DNA of 64,000 nucleotides from Agromyces allii. Its GTDB lineage: Bacteria; Actinomycetota; Actinomycetes; Actinomycetales; Microbacteriaceae. Shown here in pieces: positions 1 through 9,315 of the stretch; within the stretch, counting starts at the first letter, position 1, and each line of letters starts with the position of its first letter. Below the pieces are notes generated by a model. That model did not search any database. It was given only the letters and a program-made list of their open reading frames with translations, and was not told where the DNA came from. The stretch is taken from assembly GCF_009749385.1 (NCBI RefSeq), contig NZ_WBIN01000017.1, positions 1 through 64,000 of the forward strand, read 5' to 3'. Made by a program: the position numbers and the translations under genes.

Positions 1-1671
1 GAGGCCGCTCGTGCCGCCGTGCGCGAGGAGCTCGCGGCGGCGACCGGCGAGGCCGGCCGCGCACCCCAGGCCGACGCCGAGGGCGAGCAGGCCGCGGAGC
101 AGCCCCGCCAGGGTCGCAGCCGCAACCGCGGCCGCCGTGGCGGAGAGCGCGAGCGCGCCGAGCGCACGGGCGACGACGCGCAGAAGGGCGCCGACGCGCA
201 GGGCCAGGGCCGCCAGAACGGGCAGAACGCCCAGAACGGCAACGGTCAGGGCGGTCAGGGCGGCAACGCCGAGCCGCGCAAGGCCGACGAGCAGGGCGGC
301 CGCCAGCCGCGCGAGCGCCAGGGCGCCGACACCGAGACCAAGCAGGGCGAGAACCGCCAGCAGGGCCAGCAGAACCGCGGCGGCAACGCCGAGGTGCTCG
401 ACGCCGACGGCGGCCGCCGCAACCGCTACCGCGATCGCAAGCGTCGCGGCCAGGCCGGTGGCGACGAGCTCGAGCCCGAGGTGCTCGACGACGACGTGCT
501 GATCCCCATCGCGGGCATCCTCGACGTGCTCGACAACTACGCCTTCGTGCGCACGACGGGCTACCTGCCCGGCCCGAGCGACGTCTACGTCTCGCTCGGC
601 CAGGTCAAGAAGTACAACCTGCGCAAGGGCGACGCGGTCGTCGGCTCCATCAAGCAGCCCCGCGACGGCGAGTCGAACAGCCGCCAGAAGTACAACGCCC
701 TCGTCAAGGTCGACTCGGTCAACGGCCAGACCATCGAGGAGTCGGGCGCGCGCGTCGAGTTCCAGAAGCTCACGCCGCTCTACCCGCAGGAGCGCCTGCG
801 CCTCGAGACCGAGCCCACCAAGCTCACCCAGCGCATCATCGACCTCGTCGCGCCCATCGGCAAGGGCCAGCGCGGCCTCATCGTCGCGCCCCCGAAGGCG
901 GGCAAGACGATCGTGCTGCAGCAGATCGCGAACGCCATCTCGATCAACAACCCCGAGGTCCACCTCATGGTCGTGCTGGTCGACGAGCGCCCCGAAGAGG
1001 TCACCGACATGCAGCGCACGGTGAAGGGCGAGGTCATCGCCTCGACCTTCGACCGTCCGGCCGAAGACCACACGACGGTCGCCGAGCTCGCCATCGAGCG
1101 TGCCAAGCGACTCGTCGAGCTCGGCCACGACGTCGTCGTGCTGCTCGACTCGATCACGCGCCTCGGTCGCGCCTACAACCTGGCTGCGCCCACCTCGGGC
1201 CGCATCCTCTCGGGCGGTGTCGACGCCTCGGCGCTCTACCCGCCGAAGCGCTTCTTCGGTGCTGCGCGCAACATCGAGAACGGCGGATCGCTCACGATCC
1301 TCGCGACCGCGCTCGTCGAGACCGGCTCCAAGATGGACGAGGTCATCTTCGAGGAGTTCAAGGGCACCGGCAACAGCGAACTGCGCCTGAGCCGCCAGCT
1401 CGCCGACAAGCGCATCTTCCCGGCGGTCGACGTCAACGCTTCGTCGACGCGTCGCGAAGAGATGCTGCTGAGCCCCGACGAGGTCAAGATCACCTGGAAG
1501 CTGCGTCGCGCCCTCGCCGGGCTCGACCAGCAGCCGGCGCTCGAGGCCGTGCTGGGTCGCCTCAAGGAGACCCAGTCGAACGTCGAGTTCCTGATGCTCA
1601 TGCAGAAGTCGATGCCGGTCGGTGCGAACGGCCACGGCGCTTCGCACGCGAACGAGCACGACCACCGCTGA
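1..1671 (+). CDS. rho: Transcription termination factor Rho (5' end outside window)
   Basis: Hexameric RNA-dependent ATPase that terminates transcription. The reading frame is open from base 1, so the true start lies upstream. The first ~150 codons are low-complexity, rich in Gln, Asn, Gly and Arg with RGG-like basic clusters; this matches the long disordered insert of actinobacterial Rho. The conserved part follows: an RNA-binding cold-shock-like region ([22 protein letters not shown]), the P-loop (APPKAGKT, bases ~886-911), Walker B ([10 protein letters not shown]) and the Q/R-loop region ([14 protein letters not shown]). The C-terminus has a short His-rich tail. prfA starts 7 nt after the stop, an arrangement common in actinobacteria. 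Identity is secure; only the N-terminus is missing. Confidence 0.98.
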   Translation, partial: EAARAAVREELAAATGEAGRAPQADAEGEQAAEQPRQGRSRNRGRRGGERERAERTGDDAQKGADAQGQGRQNGQNAQNGNGQGGQGGNAEPRKADEQGGRQPRERQGADTETKQGENRQQGQQNRGGNAEVLDADGGRRNRYRDRKRRGQAGGDELEPEVLDDDVLIPIAGILDVLDNYAFVRTTGYLPGPSDVYVSLGQVKKYNLRKGDAVVGSIKQPRDGESNSRQKYNALVKVDSVNGQTIEESGARVEFQKLTPLYPQERLRLETEPTKLTQRIIDLVAPIGKGQRGLIVAPPKAGKTIVLQQIANAISINNPEVHLMVVLVDERPEEVTDMQRTVKGEVIASTFDRPAEDHTTVAELAIERAKRLVELGHDVVVLLDSITRLGRAYNLAAPTSGRILSGGVDASALYPPKRFFGAARNIENGGSLTILATALVETGSKMDEVIFEEFKGTGNSELRLSRQLADKRIFPAVDVNASSTRREEMLLSPDEVKITWKLRRALAGLDQQPALEAVLGRLKETQSNVEFLMLMQKSMPVGANGHGASHANEHDHR

Positions 1672-1678
1672 GGCATCC

Positions 1679-2755
1679 GTGTTCGAATCCGTCAACAGCC
1701 TGCTCGTCGAGCACGGCGAGCTCCAGGAGGCACTCGCCGACCCGGCGCTGCATGCCGACGCCGCGCGCGCGAAAAGGGTGAACCGGCGCTACGCCGAGCT
1801 CAGCCGCATCGTGGCCGCGAACTCCGCGTGGCATCAGGCGCAGGACGACCTCGCCGCCGCGCGTGAGCTCGCGAAGGAAGACGACGCGTTCGCCGAAGAG
1901 GTCCCCGCGCTCGAAGAGGGTCTCGCGCAGGCTCAGGAGAAGCTCCGGCGACTCCTGATCCCGCGCGACCCCGACGACGGCCGCGACGTGATCATGGAGA
2001 TCAAGGGCGGTGAGGGCGGCGCCGAGAGCGCGCTCTTCGCGGGCGACCTCCTTCGCATGTACATGCAGTACGCGCAGTCGAAGGGCTGGAAGGTCGAGCT
2101 CCTCGACCAGAACGAGTCCGACCTGGGCGGCTACAAAGACGTGCAGGTCGCGATCAAGTCGAACGCGACCGATCCGTCGCAGGGCGTCTGGGCGCACCTG
2201 AAGTACGAGGGCGGCGTGCACCGCGTGCAGCGCGTGCCCGTCACCGAGACGCAGGGCCGCATCCACACGTCGACCACCGGCGTGCTCGTCTTCCCCGAGG
2301 TCGACGAGCCCGAAGAGGTCGAGATCAACCAGAACGACCTCAAGATCGACGTGTACCGCTCGTCGGGCCCCGGCGGACAGTCGGTGAACACGACCGACTC
2401 GGCCGTGCGCATCACCCACCTGCCTACGGGCATCGTGGTGTCGATGCAGAACGAGAAGTCGCAGCTGCAGAACCGCGAGGCCGCCATGCGCGTGCTCCGC
2501 GCCCGCATCCTCGCGCGCCAGCAGGAGGAGCTCGACGCCGCGGCATCCGATGCCCGCAAGTCGCAGATCCGCTCGATGGACCGTTCGGAGCGCATCCGCA
2601 CGTACAACTTCCCCGAGAACCGCATCGCCGATCACCGCACCGGCTACAAGGCGTACAACCTCGACCAGGTCATGAACGGCGCGCTCGAGCCGATCATCGA
2701 GTCGGCCATCCAGGCCGATGAAGAGGCGCAGCTCGCCGGCCTCGGCGACAGCTGA
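1679..2755 (+). CDS. prfA: Peptide chain release factor 1
   Basis: Class I release factor that reads UAA and UAG and triggers peptide release. The 358-residue product has the GGQ hydrolysis motif ([17 protein letters not shown]) and the RF1-type PxT anticodon-like tripeptide as PVT in [14 protein letters not shown]. The GTG start at 1679 gives the usual RF1 N-terminus ([15 protein letters not shown]); the frame stays open into rho, but that upstream extension is basic and unlike RF1. It lies 7 nt after rho and is probably cotranscribed. PrmC, which methylates the GGQ glutamine, is encoded at 4472, separated here by a convergent cysteine operon. Confidence 0.96.
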   Translation: MFESVNSLLVEHGELQEALADPALHADAARAKRVNRRYAELSRIVAANSAWHQAQDDLAAARELAKEDDAFAEEVPALEEGLAQAQEKLRRLLIPRDPDDGRDVIMEIKGGEGGAESALFAGDLLRMYMQYAQSKGWKVELLDQNESDLGGYKDVQVAIKSNATDPSQGVWAHLKYEGGVHRVQRVPVTETQGRIHTSTTGVLVFPEVDEPEEVEINQNDLKIDVYRSSGPGGQSVNTTDSAVRITHLPTGIVVSMQNEKSQLQNREAAMRVLRARILARQQEELDAAASDARKSQIRSMDRSERIRTYNFPENRIADHRTGYKAYNLDQVMNGALEPIIESAIQADEEAQLAGLGDS

Positions 2756-2801
2756 TCCCGAACCGATGAGACCCGTCTCGCCGCACGAGCGGTGAGAACA
2801 C

Positions 2802-2833
2802 GAAGGGGCGGATGCCGCGGCATCCGCCCCTTC
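2802..2833. terminator. Bidirectional terminator-like hairpin between prfA and cysE
   Basis: A perfect palindrome with 16-bp arms, centred between 2817 and 2818, whose core is GGATGCCGCGGCATCC. It lies between the convergent prfA and cysE stops. There is no T-tract, so it may be an RNA 3'-end stabiliser or Rho-assisted terminator. The core belongs to a repeated family seen elsewhere in the window. Confidence 0.7.
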
Positions 2834-2859
2834 GTCGTGCTCGGCCCGTTCGGCCTGCG

Positions 2860-3438
2860 TCAGATGTGCCAGTCGTGCACGCCGCGCGACGAGTCTGCGG
2901 CGGCGGCGCTGAGCGGTCGGGCCGTGGCGGGCACGCCGACGAGCAGCGAGTGCGGGGGAGCGCTGCGCGTGACGACCGCGTTCGCGCCAACGGCACTCCA
3001 CTCGCCGATCGTGATGTCGCCGAGCACCTTCGCGCCGGCGCCGATCGTGACGCCTTCGCCGAGGGTGGGGTGCCGCTTGGTGCCCGGCGGCGTGTTGCGC
3101 GGCGCCTTTCCGCCGAGTGTGACGCCGTGGTAAAGCATGCAGTCGTCGCCGATCACTGCGGTCTCGCCGATCACGACGCCCATGCCGTGGTCGATGAAGA
3201 AGCGCCGCCCGATGGTCGCGCCCGGGTGGATCTCGATGCCGGTGAGGAACCGCGCGAGCTGGGAGACCACGCGGGCGGGGAACCGCAGGCCGGAGACCCA
3301 CAGCCGGTGGGTCAGACGGGAGGCCCACACCGCGTGCAGGCCGGAGTACACGAGGAAGACCTCGAGATCGCTGCGTGCGGCGGGGTCGTGCGCACGAGCG
3401 GTCGCGAGGTCTTCCTTCAGTCGGGAGAAGAAGCTCAC
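2860..3438 (-). CDS. cysE: Serine O-acetyltransferase
   Basis: Makes O-acetylserine from serine and acetyl-CoA, the first step of cysteine synthesis. The 192-residue product has a short helical N-terminal domain and a left-handed beta-helix of hexapeptide repeats ([42 protein letters not shown]), with the catalytic His in [10 protein letters not shown]. It is shorter than the E. coli enzyme (about 270), like other Gram-positive CysE proteins. The frame is open to 3489 inside cysK; the GTG at 3438, giving [11 protein letters not shown], is preferred because it sits 4 nt after the cysK stop and starts the family-like sequence. It is the second gene of a cysK-cysE operon. Confidence 0.93.
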   Translation of the reverse strand: MSFFSRLKEDLATARAHDPAARSDLEVFLVYSGLHAVWASRLTHRLWVSGLRFPARVVSQLARFLTGIEIHPGATIGRRFFIDHGMGVVIGETAVIGDDCMLYHGVTLGGKAPRNTPPGTKRHPTLGEGVTIGAGAKVLGDITIGEWSAVGANAVVTRSAPPHSLLVGVPATARPLSAAAADSSRGVHDWHI

Positions 3439-3442
3439 CCGG

Positions 3443-4378
3443 TCAGTCAAGCAGACCTTCGTACAGCACCGTGGACAGGTAGCGCTCACCGTAGCTGGCG
3501 AGGATCACGACGATGGTCTTGCCGGCGTTCTCGGGGCGCTTCGCGATCTCGAGCGCGGCGTACACGGTGGCGCCCGACGAGATGCCGCCGAGGATGCCCT
3601 CTTCGGTGCCGAGGCGGCGCGCGGTGGCGACGGCCTGGGTGATGTTGACGTCGAAGATCTCGTCGTAGACCTCGCGGTCGAGGATGTCGGGAACGAAGTT
3701 CGCGCCGATGCCCTGGATCTTGTGCGGGCCGGGTGCGCCGCCGTTGAGGATGGGGGACTCCTCGGGCTCGACGCCGATGATCTGGACCTCGGGCTTGCGC
3801 TCTTTGAGGACCTGGCCGACGCCCGAGATGGTGCCGCCCGTGCCGATGCCCGAGATGAAGATGTCGACGCCGCCGTCGGTGTCGGCCCAGATCTCCTCCG
3901 CCGTGGTGCGGCGGTGGATCTCGACGTTGGCCTGGTTGGCGAACTGCTTCGCGAGCACGGCGCCGGGGGTCTCGGCGACGATCTGCTCGGCGCGGGCGAC
4001 GGCGCCCTTCATGCCCTCGGAGCCGGGCGTGAGCACGAGCTGCGCACCGTAGGCCTTGAGGAGCGCCTTGCGCTCGGCCGACATGGTCTCGGGCATCGCG
4101 AGGATGACGTTGTAGCCGCGCGCCGCGCCGACCATGGCGAGGGCGATGCCGGTGTTGCCGCTGGTGCCCTCGACGATGGTGCCGCCGGGGGCGAGCTCGC
4201 CGGAGGCCTCTGCGGCGTCGACGATGGCGATGCCGAGGCGGTCCTTGACGCTCGCGGAGGGGTTGTAGAACTCGAGCTTGCCGAGCACGGTGGCGCCCGC
4301 ACCCTCGGTGACGCGGTTCAGGCGAACGAGCGGCGTGCGACCGAAGGCCTCGGTGATGTTGTCGAAGATCTGGGCCAT
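3443..4378 (-). CDS. cysK: O-acetylserine sulfhydrylase (cysteine synthase A)
   Basis: PLP enzyme that joins O-acetylserine and sulfide to give cysteine. The 311-residue protein has the PLP lysine (Lys45, in [11 protein letters not shown]), the substrate loop ([14 protein letters not shown]) and the glycine-rich phosphate loop ([13 protein letters not shown]). A good Shine-Dalgarno (GAGAGGAAG) precedes the ATG. It is first in the cysK-cysE operon and is divergent from prmC. The C-terminus ends in VLYEGLLD; the hydrophobic end is compatible with CysE binding, but this is inference. Confidence 0.97.
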   Translation of the reverse strand: MAQIFDNITEAFGRTPLVRLNRVTEGAGATVLGKLEFYNPSASVKDRLGIAIVDAAEASGELAPGGTIVEGTSGNTGIALAMVGAARGYNVILAMPETMSAERKALLKAYGAQLVLTPGSEGMKGAVARAEQIVAETPGAVLAKQFANQANVEIHRRTTAEEIWADTDGGVDIFISGIGTGGTISGVGQVLKERKPEVQIIGVEPEESPILNGGAPGPHKIQGIGANFVPDILDREVYDEIFDVNITQAVATARRLGTEEGILGGISSGATVYAALEIAKRPENAGKTIVVILASYGERYLSTVLYEGLLD

Positions 4379-4423
4379 GGGGCTTCCTCTCGGGTGTGGG
4401 TGCGGCAGCGAACGCCGTCGCCA

Positions 4424-4452
4424 AGCCTAGGCCGGGGGTTCCTCACGGTCAC
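4424..4452 (-). promoter_or_regulatory. Candidate cysK promoter
   Basis: On the minus strand, TAGGCT (4429-4424) follows GTGACC (4452-4447) with a 17-nt spacer, about 40 nt upstream of the cysK Shine-Dalgarno. The -35 matches sigma-A consensus at only four positions. Confidence 0.4.
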
Positions 4453-4458
4453 GTGCAT

Positions 4459-4471
4459 TACATTCCATTTC
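4459..4471 (+). promoter_or_regulatory. Leaderless-type -10 box for prmC
   Basis: TACATT at 4459-4464 lies 7 nt before the ATG at 4472. This spacing would put the transcription start at or next to the start codon, and there is no Shine-Dalgarno. Confidence 0.5.
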
Positions 4472-5356
4472 ATGGATGCACGGATGCCGGGGCCCGCCGA
4501 CGATCGTTCGGTCAGGGCGGTGCGCGAGGCGATCGTCGCGCGCCTGAGCGCGGCCGGCGTGCCCGACGCCGAGGTCGACGCCGAGCTGCTCATGGGCCAC
4601 GTGCTCGACCTCTCGCGCGGCGGCGTGCAGGCCCGCCTCATCATGGGCGGCGAACTCGGCGAGGCGGATGCCGCCGCGCTCCAGGTGCTCGTCGAGCGCC
4701 GCGCCGAGCGCGAGCCGTTGCAGCACATCACGGGGCGGGCGCCGTTCCGCAGCCTCGACCTGCTCGTCGGCCCGGGGGTCCTGGTGCCGAGGCCCGAGAC
4801 CGAGACGGTCGCCCAGCTCGCGATCGACGCGTTGCGGGCGGTCCCCGCGGAGGCGCCGATCGCCGTCGATCTCGGCACGGGCAGCGGGGCGCTCGCGCTC
4901 GCGCTCGCGACCGAGGTGCCGCATGCTCGCGTCCACGCGGTGGAGCTCTCGCCCGAGGCCGCGGCCTGGGCCGCACGCAACATCGCCGAGGCCGGCGTCG
5001 ACGTCGGGCTCGTGATCGGCGACCTGGCCGACGCGCTGCCCGAGCTCGACGGGCTCGTCTCGGTCGTCGTGTCGAATCCGCCGTACGTCCCGTCGGCCGA
5101 GCTTCCGCGCGACGTCGAGGTGCTCGTGCACGATCCGGATGTCGCGCTCTACGGCGGCGCAGACGGGCTCGACGTGATCCGGGCGCTGTCGGTGCGGGCG
5201 TTCGCGCTCCTGCACCCCGGCGGCACGCTCGTGTTCGAGCACTTCGAGACGCAGTCGGCGGCGATCGCGGAACTGCTGCGCGCCGACGGCTGGCGCGCGA
5301 TCTCCCACCACCGCGACCTGACCGGGCGCGATCGAGCGACGACCGCGACGCGCTGA
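4472..5356 (+). CDS. prmC: Release factor glutamine methyltransferase
   Basis: SAM-dependent N5-glutamine methyltransferase that modifies the GGQ motif of release factors. The 294-residue protein has the N-terminal helical domain, the SAM-binding motif (VDLGTGSGALALALA) and the signature catalytic NPPY (VVSNPPYVPSAELP). Start: ATG at 4472, just after a TACATT box; an ATG four codons later is an alternative. The in-frame open sequence upstream lies antisense to cysK and is not used. In mycobacteria this gene follows prfA directly; here cysE-cysK intervenes. Confidence 0.95.
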   Translation: MDARMPGPADDRSVRAVREAIVARLSAAGVPDAEVDAELLMGHVLDLSRGGVQARLIMGGELGEADAAALQVLVERRAEREPLQHITGRAPFRSLDLLVGPGVLVPRPETETVAQLAIDALRAVPAEAPIAVDLGTGSGALALALATEVPHARVHAVELSPEAAAWAARNIAEAGVDVGLVIGDLADALPELDGLVSVVVSNPPYVPSAELPRDVEVLVHDPDVALYGGADGLDVIRALSVRAFALLHPGGTLVFEHFETQSAAIAELLRADGWRAISHHRDLTGRDRATTATR

Positions 5357-5394
5357 CGCGCCGACGCGCTGACGCGCCGACCCGGTGACGCGCG
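5347..5394. repeat. 16-bp tandem repeat at the 3' end of prmC
   Basis: Two perfect copies of GACGCGCTGACGCGCC (5347-5362, 5363-5378) and a diverged third copy (5379-5394). The first copy contains the prmC stop codon. The remaining gap to the TetR gene (to 5485) is GC-rich and shows no other feature. Confidence 0.7.
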
Positions 5395-5485
5395 CCGCAC
5401 GCAGCGCCGCGACCCGCTGGGCGCCACCGCAGGCGGCTGAGACGCGCCACGACCCGCTGAGGCCGGCCCGCGGCATCCGCTCGAC

Positions 5486-6481
5486 TCAGCCCTTGCGCTG
5501 CGCGCATTCCTGCTCTCGTTCGGCGCGTTCCCGGTCGCGTTCGGCTCGCTCGCGGGCGCCCTTGACCGCCTCGCGCTCCCGCTTCCGGGCTTCCCGCAGC
5601 GCCCGCTCGGCCTCGCGTCGCAGCCTGGCCGCCTCGCGGACCGCCTTGTCGCGCGGCGGGTCGAGCGTCGGCGGCAGGGCGGTCGGCGCCACCGGTGCGC
5701 CGTCGGCGTGCTGCTCGACATAGGTCTGGATGCCGTCGAGCATGCGCTGGAGGCCGAACACGAAGTCGTCGGCGGTGTTCGGCCCGGGCGGGGTGTCGGC
5801 CGCGCCCTCCTCGACGTAGCCGCCGCCCAGGAACAGCGGCGCCAGGTACGGGAACCGTTCGGGCGTGACGAACTCGGTGAGCGTCGCGAGGTAGCGCTCG
5901 CCGGTCACCTCCGCGGGGTCCGTCGCCGCCGCGGCCCGCGCGATGTCCCGGTCCTGTGCGCTCGTCGCGCGCGCGTAGCTGGTGAACATGAGCAGGCTCG
6001 ACATCTTCTCGCCGTCGCTCAGCGGCAGGTCGCGCACCTCGCGCAAGAACCAGTCGACGATCATGAGCGCGTTCGGCGTGATCGGGGCACCGGAGACCGG
6101 GATGTCGACGAGCCAGGGGTGCTCCCGGTAGCCCGCCCTGATGCCGAGCACCCAGGCGGTGATGCCGTCGCGCCAGCCGTGTTCGAGGCTCGCATCGGGC
6201 ACGGGCAGGTCGCTCGCGGCCTCCTGCATGAGCAGGATCAGGTCGTCCTTGCTCGTGACGTATCGGTAGAGCGACATGGTCGTGAATCCGAGCGTCGAGG
6301 CGACGCGGCTCATCGAGACGGCGGCGAGGCCCTCGGCATCCGCGATCTCGATGGCGACTTCGACGATGCGCTCGATCGAGAGCTCGCGCTTCGGGCCGCG
6401 CTGCGGGTGCGCGGCGACGCCCCAGGCGAGGGCGACGCCGCGGGGGAGTTCGGGGTCGGGCCGCTGCTCGTTCATGGACAT
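5486..6481 (-). CDS. TetR-family transcriptional regulator with charged C-terminal tail
   Basis: One-component repressor. Residues ~30-80 form the TetR helix-turn-helix domain (IVEVAIEIADAEGLAAVSMSRVASTLGFTTMSLYRYVTSKDDLI), and a TetR_C-type ligand-binding domain follows. At 331 residues it is ~110 longer than typical TetR. The last ~60 residues are almost only Arg, Glu, Ala and Lys and are predicted to form a single charged helix. It is divergent from an ABC exporter, so it probably represses that exporter and itself through the AT-rich intergenic region. The inducer is unknown. A second ATG two codons in is possible. Confidence 0.88.
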   Translation of the reverse strand: MSMNEQRPDPELPRGVALAWGVAAHPQRGPKRELSIERIVEVAIEIADAEGLAAVSMSRVASTLGFTTMSLYRYVTSKDDLILLMQEAASDLPVPDASLEHGWRDGITAWVLGIRAGYREHPWLVDIPVSGAPITPNALMIVDWFLREVRDLPLSDGEKMSSLLMFTSYARATSAQDRDIARAAAATDPAEVTGERYLATLTEFVTPERFPYLAPLFLGGGYVEEGAADTPPGPNTADDFVFGLQRMLDGIQTYVEQHADGAPVAPTALPPTLDPPRDKAVREAARLRREAERALREARKREREAVKGARERAERDRERAEREQECAQRKG

Positions 6482-6496
6482 CCGTTCGTCTCGGTG

Positions 6497-6554
6497 TTGA
6501 CGACAGTCTAGAACTGTGTATTACTTATACAACTGTAGATGACATAAACAGTTT
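6497..6554. promoter_or_regulatory. Divergent promoter/operator region between TetR gene and ABC exporter
   Basis: This is an AT-rich island in a GC-rich background. TTGACG (6497-6502) with TATTAC or ATTACT about 17 nt later fits a promoter for the exporter. Half-sites recur in both orientations: ACAGT 6503-6507, ACTGT 6513-6517, AACTGT 6531-6536, ACAGTT 6548-6553. A small inverted repeat TGTAT/ATACA lies at 6517-6531. These are candidate TetR operators. Confidence 0.55.
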
Positions 6555-6615
6555 GCACCGCACGCAGAGGCGATCGAAGCCCGCGGAGGTGCAGGCCAGA
6601 CCGATCGGAGGAACC

Positions 6616-7554
6616 ATGCCACTCGCCATCGAAGCCCACAGGCTCCGCAAGCGCTTCGGCCGCACCGACGTGCTCGCGGGGCTCGACCTCGCCGTGCCCG
6701 CCGGCACGGTCTTCGCGCTGCTCGGCCCGAACGGTGCTGGCAAGACGACCACCGTCAACATCCTGACCACGCTCGTGCGGCCCGACGAGGGCACGGTGTC
6801 GGTCGCCGGGCACGACGTGCTCGCCCGGCCCGACGAGGTGCGGCGCCGAATCAGCCTCACCGGCCAGTCCGCCGCGGTCCACGAGGTGCTCACGGGCACC
6901 GAGAACCTCGTCATGCTCGGGCGGCTCTCGGGCCTCCCGGTCCGCGACGCACGGGACCGGGCCGCCGAGCTCCTCGAGCGCTTCGACCTGACGGATGCCG
7001 CGGGCCGCCGCGTCGGCACCTACTCGGGCGGCATGCGGCGGCGCCTCGACCTCGCGCTCAGCCTGGTCGTCGCCGTGCCCGTGATCTTCCTCGACGAGCC
7101 GACGACCGGACTCGACACCCGCAGCCGCCAAGAGCTCTGGGCCGTCATCCGCTCGCTCGCCGCCGACGGCGCCACGGTGTTCCTCACGACGCAGTACCTC
7201 GAGGAGGCCGACCGCCTGGCCGACCGCATCGCAGTGCTCGACCACGGGCGCATCGCCGCCGAGGGCACGGCCGACGAGCTCAAGGCGCGCATCGGGGGAG
7301 AGGTCGTCGAACTCCGCGACGAGTCCGGCGCGGTGCTCGCCGAGCTGCCGACCGACGGCACCGTGCACGGGCTCCGCGCGGCGGTCGAGCGGATCGACCT
7401 GCTGCCGGGGGCCGCGGCGGTCGGTGCGACGGTCGCGATCCGGCGGCCGAGCCTCGACGACGTGTTCCTGTCGATCACCGGCCGCGACGCGGTATCCGGC
7501 CCCGAGTCGACCGCCCATGAGACATCCGCCCCCGAACTGCAGGAAGCGAAGTGA
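6616..7554 (+). CDS. DrrA-type ABC exporter, ATP-binding subunit
   Basis: The 312-residue ATPase has Walker A (GPNGAGKTTT), the signature YSGGMRRRLDLALSL, Walker B (VIFLDEPTTGLD) and a DUF4162-like C-terminal domain, as in daunorubicin-resistance DrrA. The ATG at 6616 follows a strong GGAGG; the open frame to 6553 extends into the promoter region. It overlaps the permease gene by 4 nt (GTGA). It presumably exports a hydrophobic drug or an envelope component under control of the divergent TetR; the substrate cannot be told from sequence. Confidence 0.92.
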   Translation: MPLAIEAHRLRKRFGRTDVLAGLDLAVPAGTVFALLGPNGAGKTTTVNILTTLVRPDEGTVSVAGHDVLARPDEVRRRISLTGQSAAVHEVLTGTENLVMLGRLSGLPVRDARDRAAELLERFDLTDAAGRRVGTYSGGMRRRLDLALSLVVAVPVIFLDEPTTGLDTRSRQELWAVIRSLAADGATVFLTTQYLEEADRLADRIAVLDHGRIAAEGTADELKARIGGEVVELRDESGAVLAELPTDGTVHGLRAAVERIDLLPGAAAVGATVAIRRPSLDDVFLSITGRDAVSGPESTAHETSAPELQEAK

Positions 7555-8381
7555 GCAGCATGACCACCGTCACCCACCCCGCTGGGCCGAGCGCCGCCAC
7601 GCTGATCGGCGAACGCCCGCGCATCGGGGCGCTCACGGCCGAGTCCGTGTTCATCGGGCGCAGCTTCCGCCACTCGGTGCGCGATGTCGAGTCCATGCTC
7701 ATGGCCGTCATGCTGCCGGTGATGCTCATGCTGATGTTCACGTGGATCTTCGGCAACGCGATCGACCCCTCCGGCGGCTACGTCGACTACGTCGTGCCCG
7801 GCATCATCCTGCTCTGCGCCGGCTTCGGCGCGTCGTCGACCGCCGTCTCGGTGTCTCGCGACATGACCACGGGCGTGATCGACCGCTTCCGCACGATGCC
7901 GATCCGGAGCGGCGCGGTGCTCACCGGGCACGTCGTCGCGAGCCTCGTGCGCAACCTCGTCGCGACCGCGGTCGTGATCTGCGTCGGCCTGATCGTCGGG
8001 TTCCGCCCGTCGGCGACGCCGCTCGAGTGGGTCGCGGTCTTCGGCCTCGTCGCGCTCTACATCCTCGCGATCACCTACCTGTTCGCGGCGATCGGCCTCG
8101 CCGCGGGCACGCCGGAGGCGGCGAGCGGCTACGGCTTCATCCTGCTCTTCCTGCCCTACATCTCGAGCGCGTTCGTACCTGTGGCGACGATGCCCGAGTG
8201 GCTTCAGCCGATCGCCGAGCATCAGCCCATCACCCCGGTGATCGAGACCATCAGGGCGCTGCTCTCCGACGCCCCGCTCGGCGACGAGGGCTGGTGGGCG
8301 GTGGGCTGGTGCGTCGCGATCATCGTCGTCGCGGCGGTCTGGGGCGCGTGGCTGTTCGCACGCAAGGCCGGTCGGCGCTGA
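7551..8381 (+). CDS. DrrB-type ABC-2 family exporter permease
   Basis: A 276-residue membrane protein of the ABC-2 type, with about six hydrophobic segments (for example LMAVMLPVMLMLMFTWIFGNAI, YVVPGIILLCAGFGAS, and a last segment near the C-terminus). It contains the ABC-2 motif region around SVSRDMTTGVIDRFRTMPI. The GTG start overlaps the stop of the ATPase gene by 4 nt, so the two are cotranslated and together form a two-subunit exporter. A strong hairpin follows the stop. Confidence 0.9.
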   Translation: MSSMTTVTHPAGPSAATLIGERPRIGALTAESVFIGRSFRHSVRDVESMLMAVMLPVMLMLMFTWIFGNAIDPSGGYVDYVVPGIILLCAGFGASSTAVSVSRDMTTGVIDRFRTMPIRSGAVLTGHVVASLVRNLVATAVVICVGLIVGFRPSATPLEWVAVFGLVALYILAITYLFAAIGLAAGTPEAASGYGFILLFLPYISSAFVPVATMPEWLQPIAEHQPITPVIETIRALLSDAPLGDEGWWAVGWCVAIIVVAAVWGAWLFARKAGRR

Positions 8382-8404
8382 CCCGCGCCCGAGCGAAGAT
8401 CCGA

Positions 8405-8448
8405 ACGGCGGATGCCGCGTGCCCGGCCAGGCACGCGGCATCCGCCGT
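8405..8448. terminator. Terminator-like hairpin after the ABC exporter operon
   Basis: A perfect 18-bp stem (8405-8422 with 8431-8448) and an 8-nt loop. The arms contain GGATGCCGC and GCGGCATCC. It separates the exporter operon from tsaC. No T-tract follows. Confidence 0.75.
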
Positions 8449-8489
8449 CCGCCCGGTGCGCGGGCCCGAGACCACGGGGCCGGCTGGTC

Positions 8490-8505
8490 TAGAATCGACC
8501 GCGTC
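8490..8505 (+). promoter_or_regulatory. -10 box for tsaC
   Basis: TAGAAT at 8490-8495 lies 10 nt before the tsaC ATG, which implies a very short or absent 5' leader. No Shine-Dalgarno is seen. Confidence 0.55.
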
Positions 8506-9315
8506 ATGACTGCCATCTACGACTGTTCGGTCGAATCCCAGCTGCTCACGGGCATGCGCCTCGCGCGCGGAGCGATCGGCCGCGGCCAGCTCGTCGTGAT
8601 CCCCACCGACACCGTCTACGGCCTCGCCGCCGACGCGTTCGACCCGGCCGCCGTCACGCGACTGCTCGATGCCAAGGGCCGCGAGCGCACGTCGCCGCCG
8701 CCCGTGCTCATCCCGGGCATCCCCACGCTCGACGCGCTCGCCCGCGAGGTGCCCGAGCCCGTGCGCGACCTCGTGGCCGAGTTCTGGCCCGGCGGGCTCA
8801 CCGTGATCCTGCACGCGCAGCCGTCGCTCACCTGGGACCTCGGCGAGACCCGCGGCACGGTCGCCCTGCGCATGCCCGACAACCGCTTCGCGCTCGAACT
8901 GCTCTCCGAGACCGGCCCGCTCGCGGTCTCGTCGGCGAACCTCAGCGGTGAGCCCGCGGCGACGACCGCGGCCGAGGCCGAGGCCATGCTCGGCGAGTCC
9001 GTCGCCGTCTACCTCGACGGCGGCGCCGCCGGGGTCGACTACGACGCGATCGGCGAACGCCCCGGCGACACCTCGTCGACGATCATCGACGCCACCGGGC
9101 TCACCGGCGGCAGCGGCACGATCCGCATCGTGCGCGCGGGCGTCATCTCCCGCGAGCGCATCGCCGCGGTCGTCGGCGAGCAGCTCCTCGCCCCCGCGGC
9201 GGAGCCGGTCGTGCCCGCGGCCGATGCCTCCGGCGCCGACGCGGCGGCGACCGATGCCGCCGCCGCTGACGTGCCCGCGGCATCCGACCACGAGACCGGT
9301 GCCGCCGCCTCATGA
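8506..9315 (+). CDS. tsaC: L-threonylcarbamoyladenylate synthase (TsaC/Sua5/YrdC)
   Basis: Makes threonylcarbamoyl-AMP for t6A37 modification of ANN-decoding tRNAs. The 269-residue protein carries a YrdC fold with PTDTVYGLAADAF and the typical SSANLSGEPA segment. After about residue 210 it has an Ala/Asp-rich tail with no Sua5 domain. The ATG at 8506 is chosen because it follows a TAGAAT box; the earlier in-frame start lies inside the upstream hairpin. Its stop overlaps the next start (ATGA). In actinobacteria it commonly stands between prmC and the WecA-type transferase gene. Confidence 0.93.
   Translation: MTAIYDCSVESQLLTGMRLARGAIGRGQLVVIPTDTVYGLAADAFDPAAVTRLLDAKGRERTSPPPVLIPGIPTLDALAREVPEPVRDLVAEFWPGGLTVILHAQPSLTWDLGETRGTVALRMPDNRFALELLSETGPLAVSSANLSGEPAATTAAEAEAMLGESVAVYLDGGAAGVDYDAIGERPGDTSSTIIDATGLTGGSGTIRIVRAGVISRERIAAVVGEQLLAPAAEPVVPAADASGADAAATDAAAADVPAASDHETGAAAS

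Noticed and set aside
1598-3328. Minus-strand frame of 576 codons opposite prfA and reaching cysE
   Set aside because: It runs through both prfA and cysE in the wrong frame and has no recognisable domain.
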